Assembly (NCBI GenBank): GCA_025201845.1
Contig: MU603990.1
Span: forward strand, 22,743 to 51,645
DNA: 28,903 nt
Direction: 5' to 3'
Source: Martensiomyces pterosporus
Taxonomy: Eukaryota; Kickxellomycota; Kickxellomycetes; Kickxellales; Kickxellaceae
Below are positions 8,491 through 17,920 of the stretch, piece by piece (within the stretch, counting starts at the first letter, position 1; each line of letters opens with the position of its first letter). Under the pieces are notes generated by a model. The model saw only the letters and a list, made by a program, of their open reading frames with translations. It made no database searches and had not been told where the DNA came from. A program made the position numbers and the translations under genes.

Positions 8491-11075
8491 TTAGTCGCTG
8501 TAGATACGCGTTCCAGGCACAGCGCTCAAAATGGCCGTGCTAATCGCAGTCATCAATAGGGCGCCAATGAACCAGCGGATGCTTCTGGCTCTGACCATCC
8601 TCGTGGCAGTCAAGTCCACCGAGACCCGTGTTGAGAACCATGCTCTGCGCCACCCGCCCACGTGAGATGCCGACGATGGTGCCAGGAACGCAAGCCATGT
8701 CTTGCTCTTTTTGGTCCTCGCGCTGTCAAACGTGTCCTTCGACGCATGCTTGTTCCTCCCCGCAGTGGGTGGCCTTGCAGGGCCCTGTGGGTCAGGGGCC
8801 TTGAGCGCAGGCGACTGGTACTTGCGCATGGCGGCCAGCAGGAGGTCGCACCCGCCGAACCCCACAGACATGTTCCACCACCCGATGAGCTGCGGGATGA
8901 GACACCAGATCCTGGTCGCCTTCGGGTCGTGGTCAAGCAGAATCAGCGCCAGCGGCAGGGCGAATCCAAACCACAGGAGCACGAATGCAATGAACACGCG
9001 GAGGATGCAGTGGTCGCGGGTGACGTTGCGCGACGTGGCGTCCGAGATAAAGATGGGGAAGTAGTACGTGTCGAGGACGTCATACGCATACAGCAGTGCC
9101 TCCGAAAACAGCTTCGAGTCCAGTGCTGCGCCATCGTGCAGAAGCCTCTGCTCAATGTCCGTCAAGATCTCCGGGGGCCACGGCATGTGGTAGTAGAGGT
9201 GCCTGCGCGACCCACCAAGCGTGCCGCTCAGTCCCGAGCCCTGGTGCAAGCGCATGAGCTGCTGCTGGTGGTTGCCCGCCTGCGGCATCATCATTCCGTC
9301 GCCCGTGATTGGTTTTGTCAGGTGCTCGCGCGACATGACCAGCGACGTGGGCGATGCCAGCTCCCCGTGCTTGTTGTTGTACTCGCTGCCGGCCCCCGAA
9401 TGGCGGCCGCTGTTGCCGGCAGGGTCGTTTGTGTTATTCGTGCCCACGGCGCTGACGTACACCGAGTCCGTCGCCGCCACGCCGTATCCCTGGTGGTAGG
9501 GGCGGCGCTGACGTACACCGAGTCCGTCGCCGCCACGCCGTATCCCTGGTGGTAGGGGTCGTCGAATGTTGGGCGCAGGGTGTTCTGGGCCAGGTGCAGG
9601 CCCTTGGGGTTCTTCGACCTCGGCCCGCCGGCGCCAGCAGCCCTCTGCGTCAGCATGCGCTTGAGCGACCCCATCTTTCCACTGTCATCATGTGCACCGC
9701 CGATACCGCCGTGCACCTTGGGCATCATGTTGGTGGGCCAGTAAGACGGACTGCCGCCCTGCAGCAGATTGGGGTCAAGCGCCGCACGGAAGTATCTGAG
9801 GAATATCGTCTCCGCGGCCGTCTGGATCTGCAGCGCCATGCGCGTGCTCTGGCGGTGGCTGCGGTGGAACCCGCTCTTCGCACCCCCTTGCGACTGCGGC
9901 GGCTGTGGTGTGGCCTGGATGTCGTCCTCTGGATACAGCAGGGGGTCATCGCCCGGCGGTTCCGTGGTTGCCCTGCCACGCGACAGCGACTCAATCGTAG
10001 CCGTGTGCGCAGCCGCTCTTTTCTGCGCATCCGACAGCTCGTGGATATCCGACTTGTGCGTGTACTTGCTCGACCTGTGCTTCTCCTTCTCCCCCGCAAT
10101 CGCGCCACTCAGCGATCCGGGCAGTCCAGAGTTAAAGCGGTCGGGCAAAATCCTGCTGTCAGCACTCGCGTAATGGCTGCGTGCTTTGGCGTGCCTCAGG
10201 TCGCTCTCGTACGCCAGGCACATCTTCTCGTGCGTCCGCGCCGCCATGTAGAACTCCAGCCACCTGCGCGCCTGCGGCTGTCTCACAGAGCAGTGAACCG
10301 CAAAGTCGCGCAGCGCGAGGGGCGCACGCGTGCGGCGCGTCAGCACCTGGTCAAGCGAGGGCAGGCCGCCATTCCGCAAATTGTGGTCCTGGATGTACGC
10401 CCAATCCAGTGGTGGAGCCGGCAGTGCGCTTCCGCTGCTGCCTGTCTTCTCGCTAAGCATCGGCACGCCATTGCTCCCACCGGCATTCGAGTTGAGGAAG
10501 CTTGTTGATATCTCGCTGATGTGCCTGGAGCCCTGCTTCTCGCCCGTTGCATGTCCACTGGACGACTGGTAGGGCTGCGAGCCATACATTGAGCTGTTGA
10601 GGTGGCTCCTCGACGCCGCATTGGTCGGCATACTGGAGACTGGCTGGATGGCCGGTGCACTCAGGCCGCCCTGTCTACCATACGGGGGCATCATCAGTCT
10701 CTCCTCCCTCTCGAGCTCGTCGATGTTCAGGGGGTCACGGACGCCCGAGGGCAGGTTGGTCGACAGCCGCTGCCACGCCTGTGTGCCAAAGAACGTGGTC
10801 AGGGGCGCGCGGTCCTCTGATGACCTGGCCGACATGGACCTGTATCCGTCGCTCTCCGACCGCCCGCGGGTGGCTTGGCGGTTAAGGGCGGCCAGCTCGC
10901 CGGTGCTGTGGCTAAAGGGCTGCTGGTTCAGGTGGTAGCTGGGCAGGGGCACGTGGTATTCGGAGGCGCCGGACTCGTGCCGGTAGCCCCCGTAGTGCAG
11001 AGAGTCTGGGTCGTACCGTGGGTCCTGGCTGAGGCCGCCATGCTCAAACGGCGACTGTGATTTATTGCTGCTCAT
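8491..11075 (-). CDS. RAX1: RGS-domain membrane protein, Rax1-like (frame broken by a 56-bp tandem repeat)
   Basis: Read from ATG 11075 to TAA 8491, the gene is open apart from one +56 insertion. Dropping one repeat copy gives exactly 842 residues. Residues 1-230 are low-complexity Ser/Gly/His. The first RGS part is near 240-300 (core LPSLDQVLTRR and ARRWLEFYMAARTHE). A long variable insert follows. The second RGS part has ETIFLRYFRAAL near 420 and EALLYAYDVLDTYYFPIF near 640. Three hydrophobic helices follow, near 673-695, 703-730 and 815-834. An RGS box split by an insert and followed by helices with a LDHDPKATRIW loop is the layout of fungal Rax1 and related proteins, which mark cell poles for budding or polarity. 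As written, translation runs out of frame after 9503 and stops at 9318. I think this is an assembly fault, not a dead gene. An upstream in-frame TTG at 11087 is not needed as start. Confidence 0.75.
9447..9558. repeat. Perfect 56-bp tandem duplication (2 copies)
   Basis: Copies at 9447-9502 and 9503-9558 are identical. Because 56 is not a multiple of three, the duplication shifts the Rax1-like frame. One copy encodes the segment around YGVAATDSVYVSA in the correct frame. Confidence 0.97.
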
Positions 11076-11493
11076 TATGTTCTTCAAGTTGATGGTGGTG
11101 GAAAGGAACGAGATGCTGGGGCTTGCTGTTCGTGGCCCGTGGTGGGAGCTGTCGTGATTTATGTGGGTTTTCTTTGGCCTATCGGGGTGGGTGTATTCGG
11201 ACTGAGGGTAGAGAGAGTGGAAGGGGGTGGTTGTTTGATGTCGGAAACAAGATGGAGGAAAGGGCGAGGAGGAGAATAGGGCTTGCTAGTGAGGAGTGTG
11301 AACGCGTAGAGTGAAAGGAAAGGAAGAACCCAATAATGCCATCAGCAGATAATAAGGAAGGAAGATAGTATTGAACCGGAGAGAAGAGAAAGGCGCTGGG
11401 CGACCCAGGACTCTTGGAGCTAATAATAAAAAGCCTGCTCGTTAGCCACTCCCGCTGAAACTTGTTTTTTTTTTGTTTCCAGCGGACCACTGC
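10222..11493. repeat. First copy of a 1.27-kb near-identical duplication flanking the N gap
   Basis: This segment covers the N-terminal part of the Rax1-like gene and about 420 bp upstream of it. It recurs at 11504-12773. I count five single-base differences (10614, 11080, 11100, 11109 and 11250) plus a T10/T8 homopolymer difference near 11465. The 11076-11493 part contains no gene of its own. Confidence 0.95.
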
Positions 11494-11503
11494 NNNNNNN
11501 NNN
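11494..11503. other. Assembly gap (ten Ns)
   Basis: Ten undetermined bases. The sequence on the right repeats the sequence that ends on the left, so the true gap is probably negative (an unmerged overlap of about 1.27 kb). Confidence 0.99.
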
Positions 11504-12357
11504 ATCTTCTCGTGCGTCCGCGCCGCCATGTAGAACTCCAGCCACCTGCGCGCCTGCGGCTGTCTCACAGAGCAGTGAACCGCAAAGTCGCGCAGCGCGA
11601 GGGGCGCACGCGTGCGGCGCGTCAGCACCTGGTCAAGCGAGGGCAGGCCGCCATTCCGCAAATTGTGGTCCTGGATGTACGCCCAATCCAGTGGTGGAGC
11701 CGGCAGTGCGCTTCCGCTGCTGCCTGTCTTCTCGCTAAGCATCGGCACGCCATTGCTCCCACCGGCATTCGAGTTGAGGAAGCTTGTTGATATCTCGCTG
11801 ATGTGCCTGGAGCCCTGCTTCTCGCCCGTTGCATGTCCACTGGACGACTGGTAGGGCTGCGAGCCATACATTGAGCTGTTGAGGTGGCTCCTCGATGCCG
11901 CATTGGTCGGCATACTGGAGACTGGCTGGATGGCCGGTGCACTCAGGCCGCCCTGTCTACCATACGGGGGCATCATCAGTCTCTCCTCCCTCTCGAGCTC
12001 GTCGATGTTCAGGGGGTCACGGACGCCCGAGGGCAGGTTGGTCGACAGCCGCTGCCACGCCTGTGTGCCAAAGAACGTGGTCAGGGGCGCGCGGTCCTCT
12101 GATGACCTGGCCGACATGGACCTGTATCCGTCGCTCTCCGACCGCCCGCGGGTGGCTTGGCGGTTAAGGGCGGCCAGCTCGCCGGTGCTGTGGCTAAAGG
12201 GCTGCTGGTTCAGGTGGTAGCTGGGCAGGGGCACGTGGTATTCGGAGGCGCCGGACTCGTGCCGGTAGCCCCCGTAGTGCAGAGAGTCTGGGTCGTACCG
12301 TGGGTCCTGGCTGAGGCCGCCATGCTCAAACGGCGACTGTGATTTATTGCTGCTCAT
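11504..12357 (-). pseudogene. Duplicate 5' fragment of the Rax1-like gene
   Basis: A second copy of the gene's N-terminal 284 codons or so, starting at ATG 12357 and cut by the N gap within the first RGS block (ARTHE). The only coding difference from the first copy is the silent change matching 10614/11896. It lacks everything from the middle of the RGS domain onward. It is most simply the true 5' end of the same gene, seen again on the next contig. A real partial tandem duplication is the alternative. Confidence 0.8.
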
Positions 12358-12773
12358 TATGCTCTTCAAGTTGATGGTGGTAGAAAGGAAAGAGATGCTG
12401 GGGCTTGCTGTTCGTGGCCCGTGGTGGGAGCTGTCGTGATTTATGTGGGTTTTCTTTGGCCTATCGGGGTGGGTGTATTCGGACTGAGGGTAGAGAGAGT
12501 GGAAGGGGGTGGTTGTTTGATGTCGGAAACAGGATGGAGGAAAGGGCGAGGAGGAGAATAGGGCTTGCTAGTGAGGAGTGTGAACGCGTAGAGTGAAAGG
12601 AAAGGAAGAACCCAATAATGCCATCAGCAGATAATAAGGAAGGAAGATAGTATTGAACCGGAGAGAAGAGAAAGGCGCTGGGCGACCCAGGACTCTTGGA
12701 GCTAATAATAAAAAGCCTGCTCGTTAGCCACTCCCGCTGAAACTTGTTTTTTTTGTTTCCAGCGGACCACTGC
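11504..12773. repeat. Second copy of the 1.27-kb duplication
   Basis: Matches 10222-11493 with an offset of 1282 bases, falling to 1280 after the T-run. Past 12773 the sequence continues uniquely into the SNF7 upstream region, so this copy is the one joined to the right-hand flank. Confidence 0.95.
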
Positions 12774-13478
12774 CGCCAGGCGCAATAAACTCAGACCACA
12801 CGCAAAACAACTCCTAGGAACAATTGCTCTTGCTGCCCATTGGCGGGCTGTCGAAACGTAGTAAAAGAGAGAACGTGTGACAATGCGGATCAGCGCAACA
12901 TTGTTGTTGCGAGGTTTTGTTTATGCTCCCCAGCGCTCCCCTTCAAGCCGCGCCCAGCAGCACCACAAAGGAAGAGCGCGCTGTTTAGAGTGCCGCCCGC
13001 CGATCAGTTCCTTTGAAAAAGAAGCCCTGTCTCTCGCTCTCTCTCGTGCGCCCACCACTCTCTCGCAGCTCTAAAGTGGCCGTTGCACAAAGACGACCTG
13101 CACCACCGGCCAGAGGCCGCCGGCTCTTCTCTCTGCCGACCCAGATCCGCAAGCGCGCCTCGAGGACTACCCAGCCCATCTGCGGCTCCCGACCAGGATC
13201 AGCGAATCAGCAGACACTTGACTTTTGCGCCTGATTCGTCAGCACCAACACGTGATTGCAGCCGACAGCAGAGCGCCAGGCTGCACCGCTCTATGGCTGT
13301 GGGGCTTGGCGCTTCCCACACCACTTGCAAAACCACCGCTGTTCTCTGCACTTTGCGTTCCCGTTTAGAAATAAGTACACTGGTGCAGCTGGCGCATTTG
13401 CCTCTCTTGCCTTTTCAACATTTCGCTGGACGCCCACCCCCAACTTGTACTATTTAAAGCAGCAAAACACAGCGGGAA
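12774..13478. other. Intergenic region between Rax1-like (-) and SNF7 (+)
   Basis: Unique sequence with short spurious frames only. It contains a CT-rich tract at about 13027-13070. A TATTTAA motif at 13451-13457 is only 22-28 bp before the SNF7 ATG, so it is either a very close promoter element or chance. Confidence 0.4.
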
Positions 13479-14129
13479 ATGAAGCTCTTTTTCGGCGGCA
13501 CCAAGCCCAAAGCGACACCCAAAGATGCAATCATCACACTGCGCGAGAACCTCTCGATGCTCGAAAAGCGCGAGGCCCACCTGCAGGCCAAAATCGACAA
13601 CGAGGTGAAGGCTGCTCGGGCAAATGCCACGAAGAACAAGCAGGCCGCCTTGGCCGCGCTCAAACGCAAGCGTCTGCTGGAATCGCAAGTAGAGAAAATC
13701 AGCGGGTCGCGAATGACCCTCGAGACGCAGGTGATGGCCATCGAGGCGGCCAATGTCAACTTGGAGACCATGAAGGCGATGCAGAAGGGCGCGGAGGCGA
13801 TGAAGGGCATTCACAAGGACTTGGATATCGACAAGGTCGACCAGACCATGGACGACATTAGAGAGCAGATGGATCTGGCAAACGAGGTGTCGGACGCCAT
13901 CTCGCAGCCACAGATATTTGGCGCCGAGCTGGATGAGGATGAGCTTAACGCAGAGCTGGAGGAGCTCGAGCAGGAGGAGCTGGACAAGCAGCTGCTGAAT
14001 GCGGAGAGGGCGCCGGTCTCGTTGCCCAAGGCGCCGGCGACCGCGGTAAGGATGCCGCAGCAGCAGGTGGAGGAGGACGAGGACGACGAGCTGGCAGAGC
14101 TGCGTGAGAGCATGGGAATGGCCGCGTAA
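13479..14129 (+). CDS. SNF7: ESCRT-III core subunit Snf7/Vps32
   Basis: A 216-residue protein of the Snf7/CHMP4 family. It polymerises on endosomal membranes to drive vesicle budding into multivesicular bodies and other membrane scission. The N-terminal basic hairpin shows the family pattern: MKLFFGG start, ITLRENLSMLEKRE, then KNKQAALAALKRKR and a long amphipathic helix through MKAMQKGAEAMKGIHKD. The C-terminal half is acidic (DELNAELEELEQEELD) and autoinhibitory in the family. A proline-containing LPKAP segment resembles a MIM2 motif for Vps4. The last block, DELAELRESM, matches family C-termini. Length is slightly below yeast Snf7 (240). The ATG at 13479 gives the conserved N-terminus. No intron. 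It converges on the TBC gene, with 230 bp between stops. Confidence 0.95.
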   Translation: MKLFFGGTKPKATPKDAIITLRENLSMLEKREAHLQAKIDNEVKAARANATKNKQAALAALKRKRLLESQVEKISGSRMTLETQVMAIEAANVNLETMKAMQKGAEAMKGIHKDLDIDKVDQTMDDIREQMDLANEVSDAISQPQIFGAELDEDELNAELEELEQEELDKQLLNAERAPVSLPKAPATAVRMPQQQVEEDEDDELAELRESMGMAA

Positions 14130-14359
14130 ATACAAAGACATTGTTTGCTAGCTTCAGTTTCCTCCTCTTGCTCCGACCATTACTATTATTACATCTACCA
14201 TGTTTGCTTTTTGTTTTTTTTTTACATCTGGCCGGCATATGTGCAGTAAAGCTTTGTAATGCCCCTGTTTTGAGATAGCAGCAATCTTGCTGTGTTTGAA
14301 ATGGTGTAGAAAGAATACAAACAGAAATGGAATGGAGGGTGGGAGTTTTGAAGAGGCGT

Positions 14360-17300
14360 TTAGTGGCTGCCGCCATTCAGCTTGGCCCAGGCATCCTGAC
14401 GGCTGCCGCTGATCGGCACACGCGGCGACATGGATTCCGCATCGTCCAAAGGCGGCAGCTCAGCGGAAGCCATGGCAGAGGTGGTCAGTATTGCAGATGT
14501 GGTTTTGCTGCGGTGCAGAGACGCCATTGGGATAGTCGCGCGCTTTCCCTGCTTGTCAGTCAGCGACGGCGGAGTGCCGCTAGCAACAGATGCAGCCACA
14601 GACATCAGCGACACCGCATCGTCGCTGCCATTAGAGCCAAGCACAGGAGACGCCGGCGACGCGCTGCTGCTGTCTTGCTGCATCGACGCTCTAGGACTGA
14701 CAATAGCCCCCCGGAGCGCCGACCAGTTCGACGCAAAGTTCGATATGCTGAACCTTCCCTGCTTCGCACTCGCCGAGGTCGGCGACGCGGGGATGGAAAC
14801 CCCGCCGTCGGTTGACATCATCCGCGCTCTTCTCTGGTGCATCTGGGCATTGGTCTCGTTGATCGGCGACACCGACGCATCCCCGCCGGCAGTGGTCTCG
14901 CTAACAAACTTCCTCAGGTTGTTCAGCTGCCTGACCAGCAGGGACCTTTCCTCGTCGGCCTCGGCCAGCTCTATGCGCGCCTTGATCAGCGCCTCCTCCG
15001 ACCTCTGCATTCTCTCAAGCTCAGACGCCGAGTCCTCCATGGCCTTGGCTCTCTCGGTCTCCATCTTCCTGATAACCATGCGCAGCTGCTCGTTCTGCTC
15101 GGCTAGCTCCGCCCTCTCCATCTTGACGAGGGCCAGATCGGCCTGCAGGGACTCGTGCTCGGCCTGCAGTGCTACCAGGGCGTCCCTGTGCGTATCGCAA
15201 GTAACCCTGGCGTCATGCAGCTGGAGCTGCAGGGGCTCAAGAACCTCCTCGCGCCACGAGCTGTCCTTCCAGTCAGCGGTTCTCACCGTCGCTGCGCTCT
15301 TCGACTTGTGGTGCATCTGGGGCGGCGGGTGTTGCTGCTCAGAGAGGGGGCTGCCGGCACCACTCTCCACCTCATCCAGCGAGTTGCGCAGTGGCGTGGA
15401 GCTGGTGGCCAGCGTGGTTGCAGTGGCGGCACTCGCAGAGTCCGCCGACTCGCGCGCCTTGACCTCGCTTGCCTGCAACGCCAGCGAGCTGACGGAACCC
15501 AGGATGGTGGCCGGCGCATTGTCCTGCGTCTGCAGAGACTTGAGCATCTGCTCGCGCAAGTGCCGCGAGTGCAGCTTCTGCGCATCGGTGAGTTCCAGAA
15601 CGCGCGGGCTAATCCTCCCGCCACTCCGCTCATCCACCGCCGACTCGGCGTCCCCCCTGCTTTCATCGTATTCCTCCACATCGGACTCGTCCTTGCTGGC
15701 GCTGCCCGAGGAGGATGGCATCATCAGGCTCTTGCCCAAGCTGCTGATCTTCCACTTGGCTGGCCCATTCGGCAATGGCGGTGCACCTGCGGTCGGGTGT
15801 GGCGTCGAGGCAGCCGATGACGCGTTGCTTCCCCCGTTTGTAGCCGAGCCACTGCCATTGTTGCCCCAAGGCCACCCCAAAAGGCTCATAATTGCATGGT
15901 TGCTCGAGCTGCTGCTGCGCGCATCCACCGCATTTCCCGGTCTGCTGGCAGTCATGCTCTGGCGGCCCTTCAGAACCACGCCCTGCTCCTTGCAGTACTG
16001 CGCCTCCAGGCTCTCCAGCCGCTGCTGCGTGACCAGGGCACTCAGCTTCGCCGCCTCCTGCAGGACAAACCCGGGTCTATCGTGCGGGTTCTTCTCGTCG
16101 TCATACAGCCCGCTGTTCAGCACGCGCATGGTCGACTCAAAGTCCTCCTGCCGCAGAATGCTCTCCGCATTGCGTCGCAGCAGCGAAATCCCGATCCTCA
16201 TGATGGACTCTGGCGCGCCCTCCGCCATCAGCACGTCCATGGCACGGAGGACAAAGCTCAGGGGCATGGTGTATGCAAACAGCGACAGGAACCACGCCGG
16301 AACGTACATGGCAGGCAGCACCCCGTGCGCCTCCAGGTGGGCCATGACATCGGGTATAATCTCCGCTGCGAGAATCTGGAACTGGTACAGCCTCAGGTGC
16401 AGGCCAGCCATGTCCTCCGTAAACATCCCCCTGAGGTCGTACGTCTCCATCAGCCTAACGAGCACGCAGAACGCCTCGCACTCGCCCATGCTCATCATCA
16501 GCGGCCCAATAATGAACCCCAGGCCCTGGCAATACCCGACCTCGGCATCATACAGCGAGTACGCCTTCAGTATCCTGAACAGCCGCTGCTGCCCCTCGCC
16601 GCCCTCCCGCTTGAACACCGGGATCTTCGGGAACGTCCGCGTGAGATCGCGCCTAATAATCCTCTCGTGGGGCGAGTACTCCTTAATCAGCTGTGTGTAG
16701 ACGGTCTGCAGGTACGTCGAGCGAGCCTTGGTCAGCGTCTGCCACACAACTCCACGAATGCGCGGTGGGATGCCAGCCCGGATTTTGGCTGCCAGGTGGA
16801 GCGGTGCTCGTTTCTGGAGGCCGCTGAGATCGCTGACAACCGAGAGCCAAAAGTCGCCATCAGGCAATTGTGTCATGGCCGACTCCCAAGCCCCCGTCAC
16901 GGCGTCAAGCTCGTCCATGGTGGCGCACTTGAGGATGAAGTCGGGTAGGGCGCGCTCGTCGCCCTCGGGGTACTCCTTGTACCCGTCGCTCCCGCTGTGG
17001 CTCTGCTGTCGGCGCCCCTCCTCAAAATCGTCAGACTCGCTGTCGGTGGCCGTGTGGGCCGGGGAGCTAGTGCAGGGATGAGCGCCCTGTTTCACTGCAC
17101 CGTCGGAGCCAGCCTCCCGGTCACCCCCAACCGCGGGGCTAGTATTATCCTCAGCCGGGCGGTGCGTCTCTTCGGCTTGGTCCGAGCTGCTTGTGCTGTG
17201 CGCCAAGTCCACTAACGGCATCAGTAGAGAGTTGGGTGGCTTAGTGCTGGTGGGTGACGAGACGTCTGTGAGCGACCTGAGCGTGGTTTCGTCTGCCTGC

Positions 17301-17920
17301 AAGTGCCCGTGCTCGATGACTACGCGCTTAGGGTCGTTGAAGAGAAGGTCGTTGGCCACTTCTGCGCGCGCCAGCATCAGAATCGCGTTGTTTACTTGCT
17401 CTTGCTCCTGGTCCTGGTGCTCGCTGCCCGCTATATCATTGAACTTTGAGTCCTGCCGCCTCCTGTGCCCGCGTTGGTAGCCCTTTGCTGTCTTGTCGTG
17501 GGCGAGTTCCTGTGTGCTGAGGCTGGGCAGGTTTGGCTGCTGTTTCTTGGCGGTCTGCGACGAATTGCTAGCTGCTGTTTTCTTGGTTGGCGAAATTGGT
17601 GGCAAAGTGTGGAAATGCAGACCACTTGTCGGAGAGGTGGGAGAGGGGAAAGTGGTGATAGTGTTTGTGTAGCTATGAGGCGGGGCAGAGACAGAAGGCA
17701 AGCAAGAAGCGGGCAGGCGGTGGGAGCGGGGTTGTTCGCTCACAGCGCTTGCGTGTTGCAGCCCATTTGCTGAGGCAGCCACCGCTTTTGTTGTTGGCAA
17801 AGAGTGGCGGCCTTCGGATAAGGCTGCGGCTGTAGCTCCAGTCCCTTCCTCGCCATGCGTCTCTCGCGGTGGCTGCTGCTGCTGCTGCTGCTGCGTGGTC
17901 TGCGTCTGAGCAACAACCAT
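14360..17920 (-). CDS. TBC-domain Rab GTPase-activating protein with C-terminal coiled coil
   Basis: An 1186-residue protein. Residues 1-350 are low-complexity, with a poly-Gln run of seven near the start. The TBC domain spans about 383-600. It has the entry motif AGIPPRIRGVVWQTL, the arginine-finger motif IIRRDLTRTFP and the glutamine-finger motif YCQG, so GAP activity on a Rab is expected. A Ser-rich linker follows. A long heptad-rich coiled coil lies at about 883-1006 (e.g. ALVKMERAELAEQNEQL), then a Ser-rich tail. TBC followed by a coiled coil resembles Gyp5/Gyl1 and metazoan EVI5/RABGAP1, which act on Rabs in Golgi and exocytic traffic. The target Rab cannot be read from sequence. ATG 17920 is the first in frame and precedes the poly-Gln. 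A 756-codon antisense frame lies over this gene and is treated as a shadow. Confidence 0.92.
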   Translation of the reverse strand: MVVAQTQTTQQQQQQQPPRETHGEEGTGATAAALSEGRHSLPTTKAVAASANGLQHASAVSEQPRSHRLPASCLPSVSAPPHSYTNTITTFPSPTSPTSGLHFHTLPPISPTKKTAASNSSQTAKKQQPNLPSLSTQELAHDKTAKGYQRGHRRRQDSKFNDIAGSEHQDQEQEQVNNAILMLARAEVANDLLFNDPKRVVIEHGHLQADETTLRSLTDVSSPTSTKPPNSLLMPLVDLAHSTSSSDQAEETHRPAEDNTSPAVGGDREAGSDGAVKQGAHPCTSSPAHTATDSESDDFEEGRRQQSHSGSDGYKEYPEGDERALPDFILKCATMDELDAVTGAWESAMTQLPDGDFWLSVVSDLSGLQKRAPLHLAAKIRAGIPPRIRGVVWQTLTKARSTYLQTVYTQLIKEYSPHERIIRRDLTRTFPKIPVFKREGGEGQQRLFRILKAYSLYDAEVGYCQGLGFIIGPLMMSMGECEAFCVLVRLMETYDLRGMFTEDMAGLHLRLYQFQILAAEIIPDVMAHLEAHGVLPAMYVPAWFLSLFAYTMPLSFVLRAMDVLMAEGAPESIMRIGISLLRRNAESILRQEDFESTMRVLNSGLYDDEKNPHDRPGFVLQEAAKLSALVTQQRLESLEAQYCKEQGVVLKGRQSMTASRPGNAVDARSSSSSNHAIMSLLGWPWGNNGSGSATNGGSNASSAASTPHPTAGAPPLPNGPAKWKISSLGKSLMMPSSSGSASKDESDVEEYDESRGDAESAVDERSGGRISPRVLELTDAQKLHSRHLREQMLKSLQTQDNAPATILGSVSSLALQASEVKARESADSASAATATTLATSSTPLRNSLDEVESGAGSPLSEQQHPPPQMHHKSKSAATVRTADWKDSSWREEVLEPLQLQLHDARVTCDTHRDALVALQAEHESLQADLALVKMERAELAEQNEQLRMVIRKMETERAKAMEDSASELERMQRSEEALIKARIELAEADEERSLLVRQLNNLRKFVSETTAGGDASVSPINETNAQMHQRRARMMSTDGGVSIPASPTSASAKQGRFSISNFASNWSALRGAIVSPRASMQQDSSSASPASPVLGSNGSDDAVSLMSVAASVASGTPPSLTDKQGKRATIPMASLHRSKTTSAILTTSAMASAELPPLDDAESMSPRVPISGSRQDAWAKLNGGSH

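Noticed and set aside
13083..13861. Plus-strand frames of 124 and 201 codons before and over the SNF7 start
   Set aside because: Low-complexity peptides in frames other than SNF7, with no domain or supporting signals.
14430..16700. A 756-codon plus-strand frame over the TBC gene
   Set aside because: Ser/Cys/Arg-rich shadow with no domain; the minus strand carries the TBC catalytic motifs and coiled coil.
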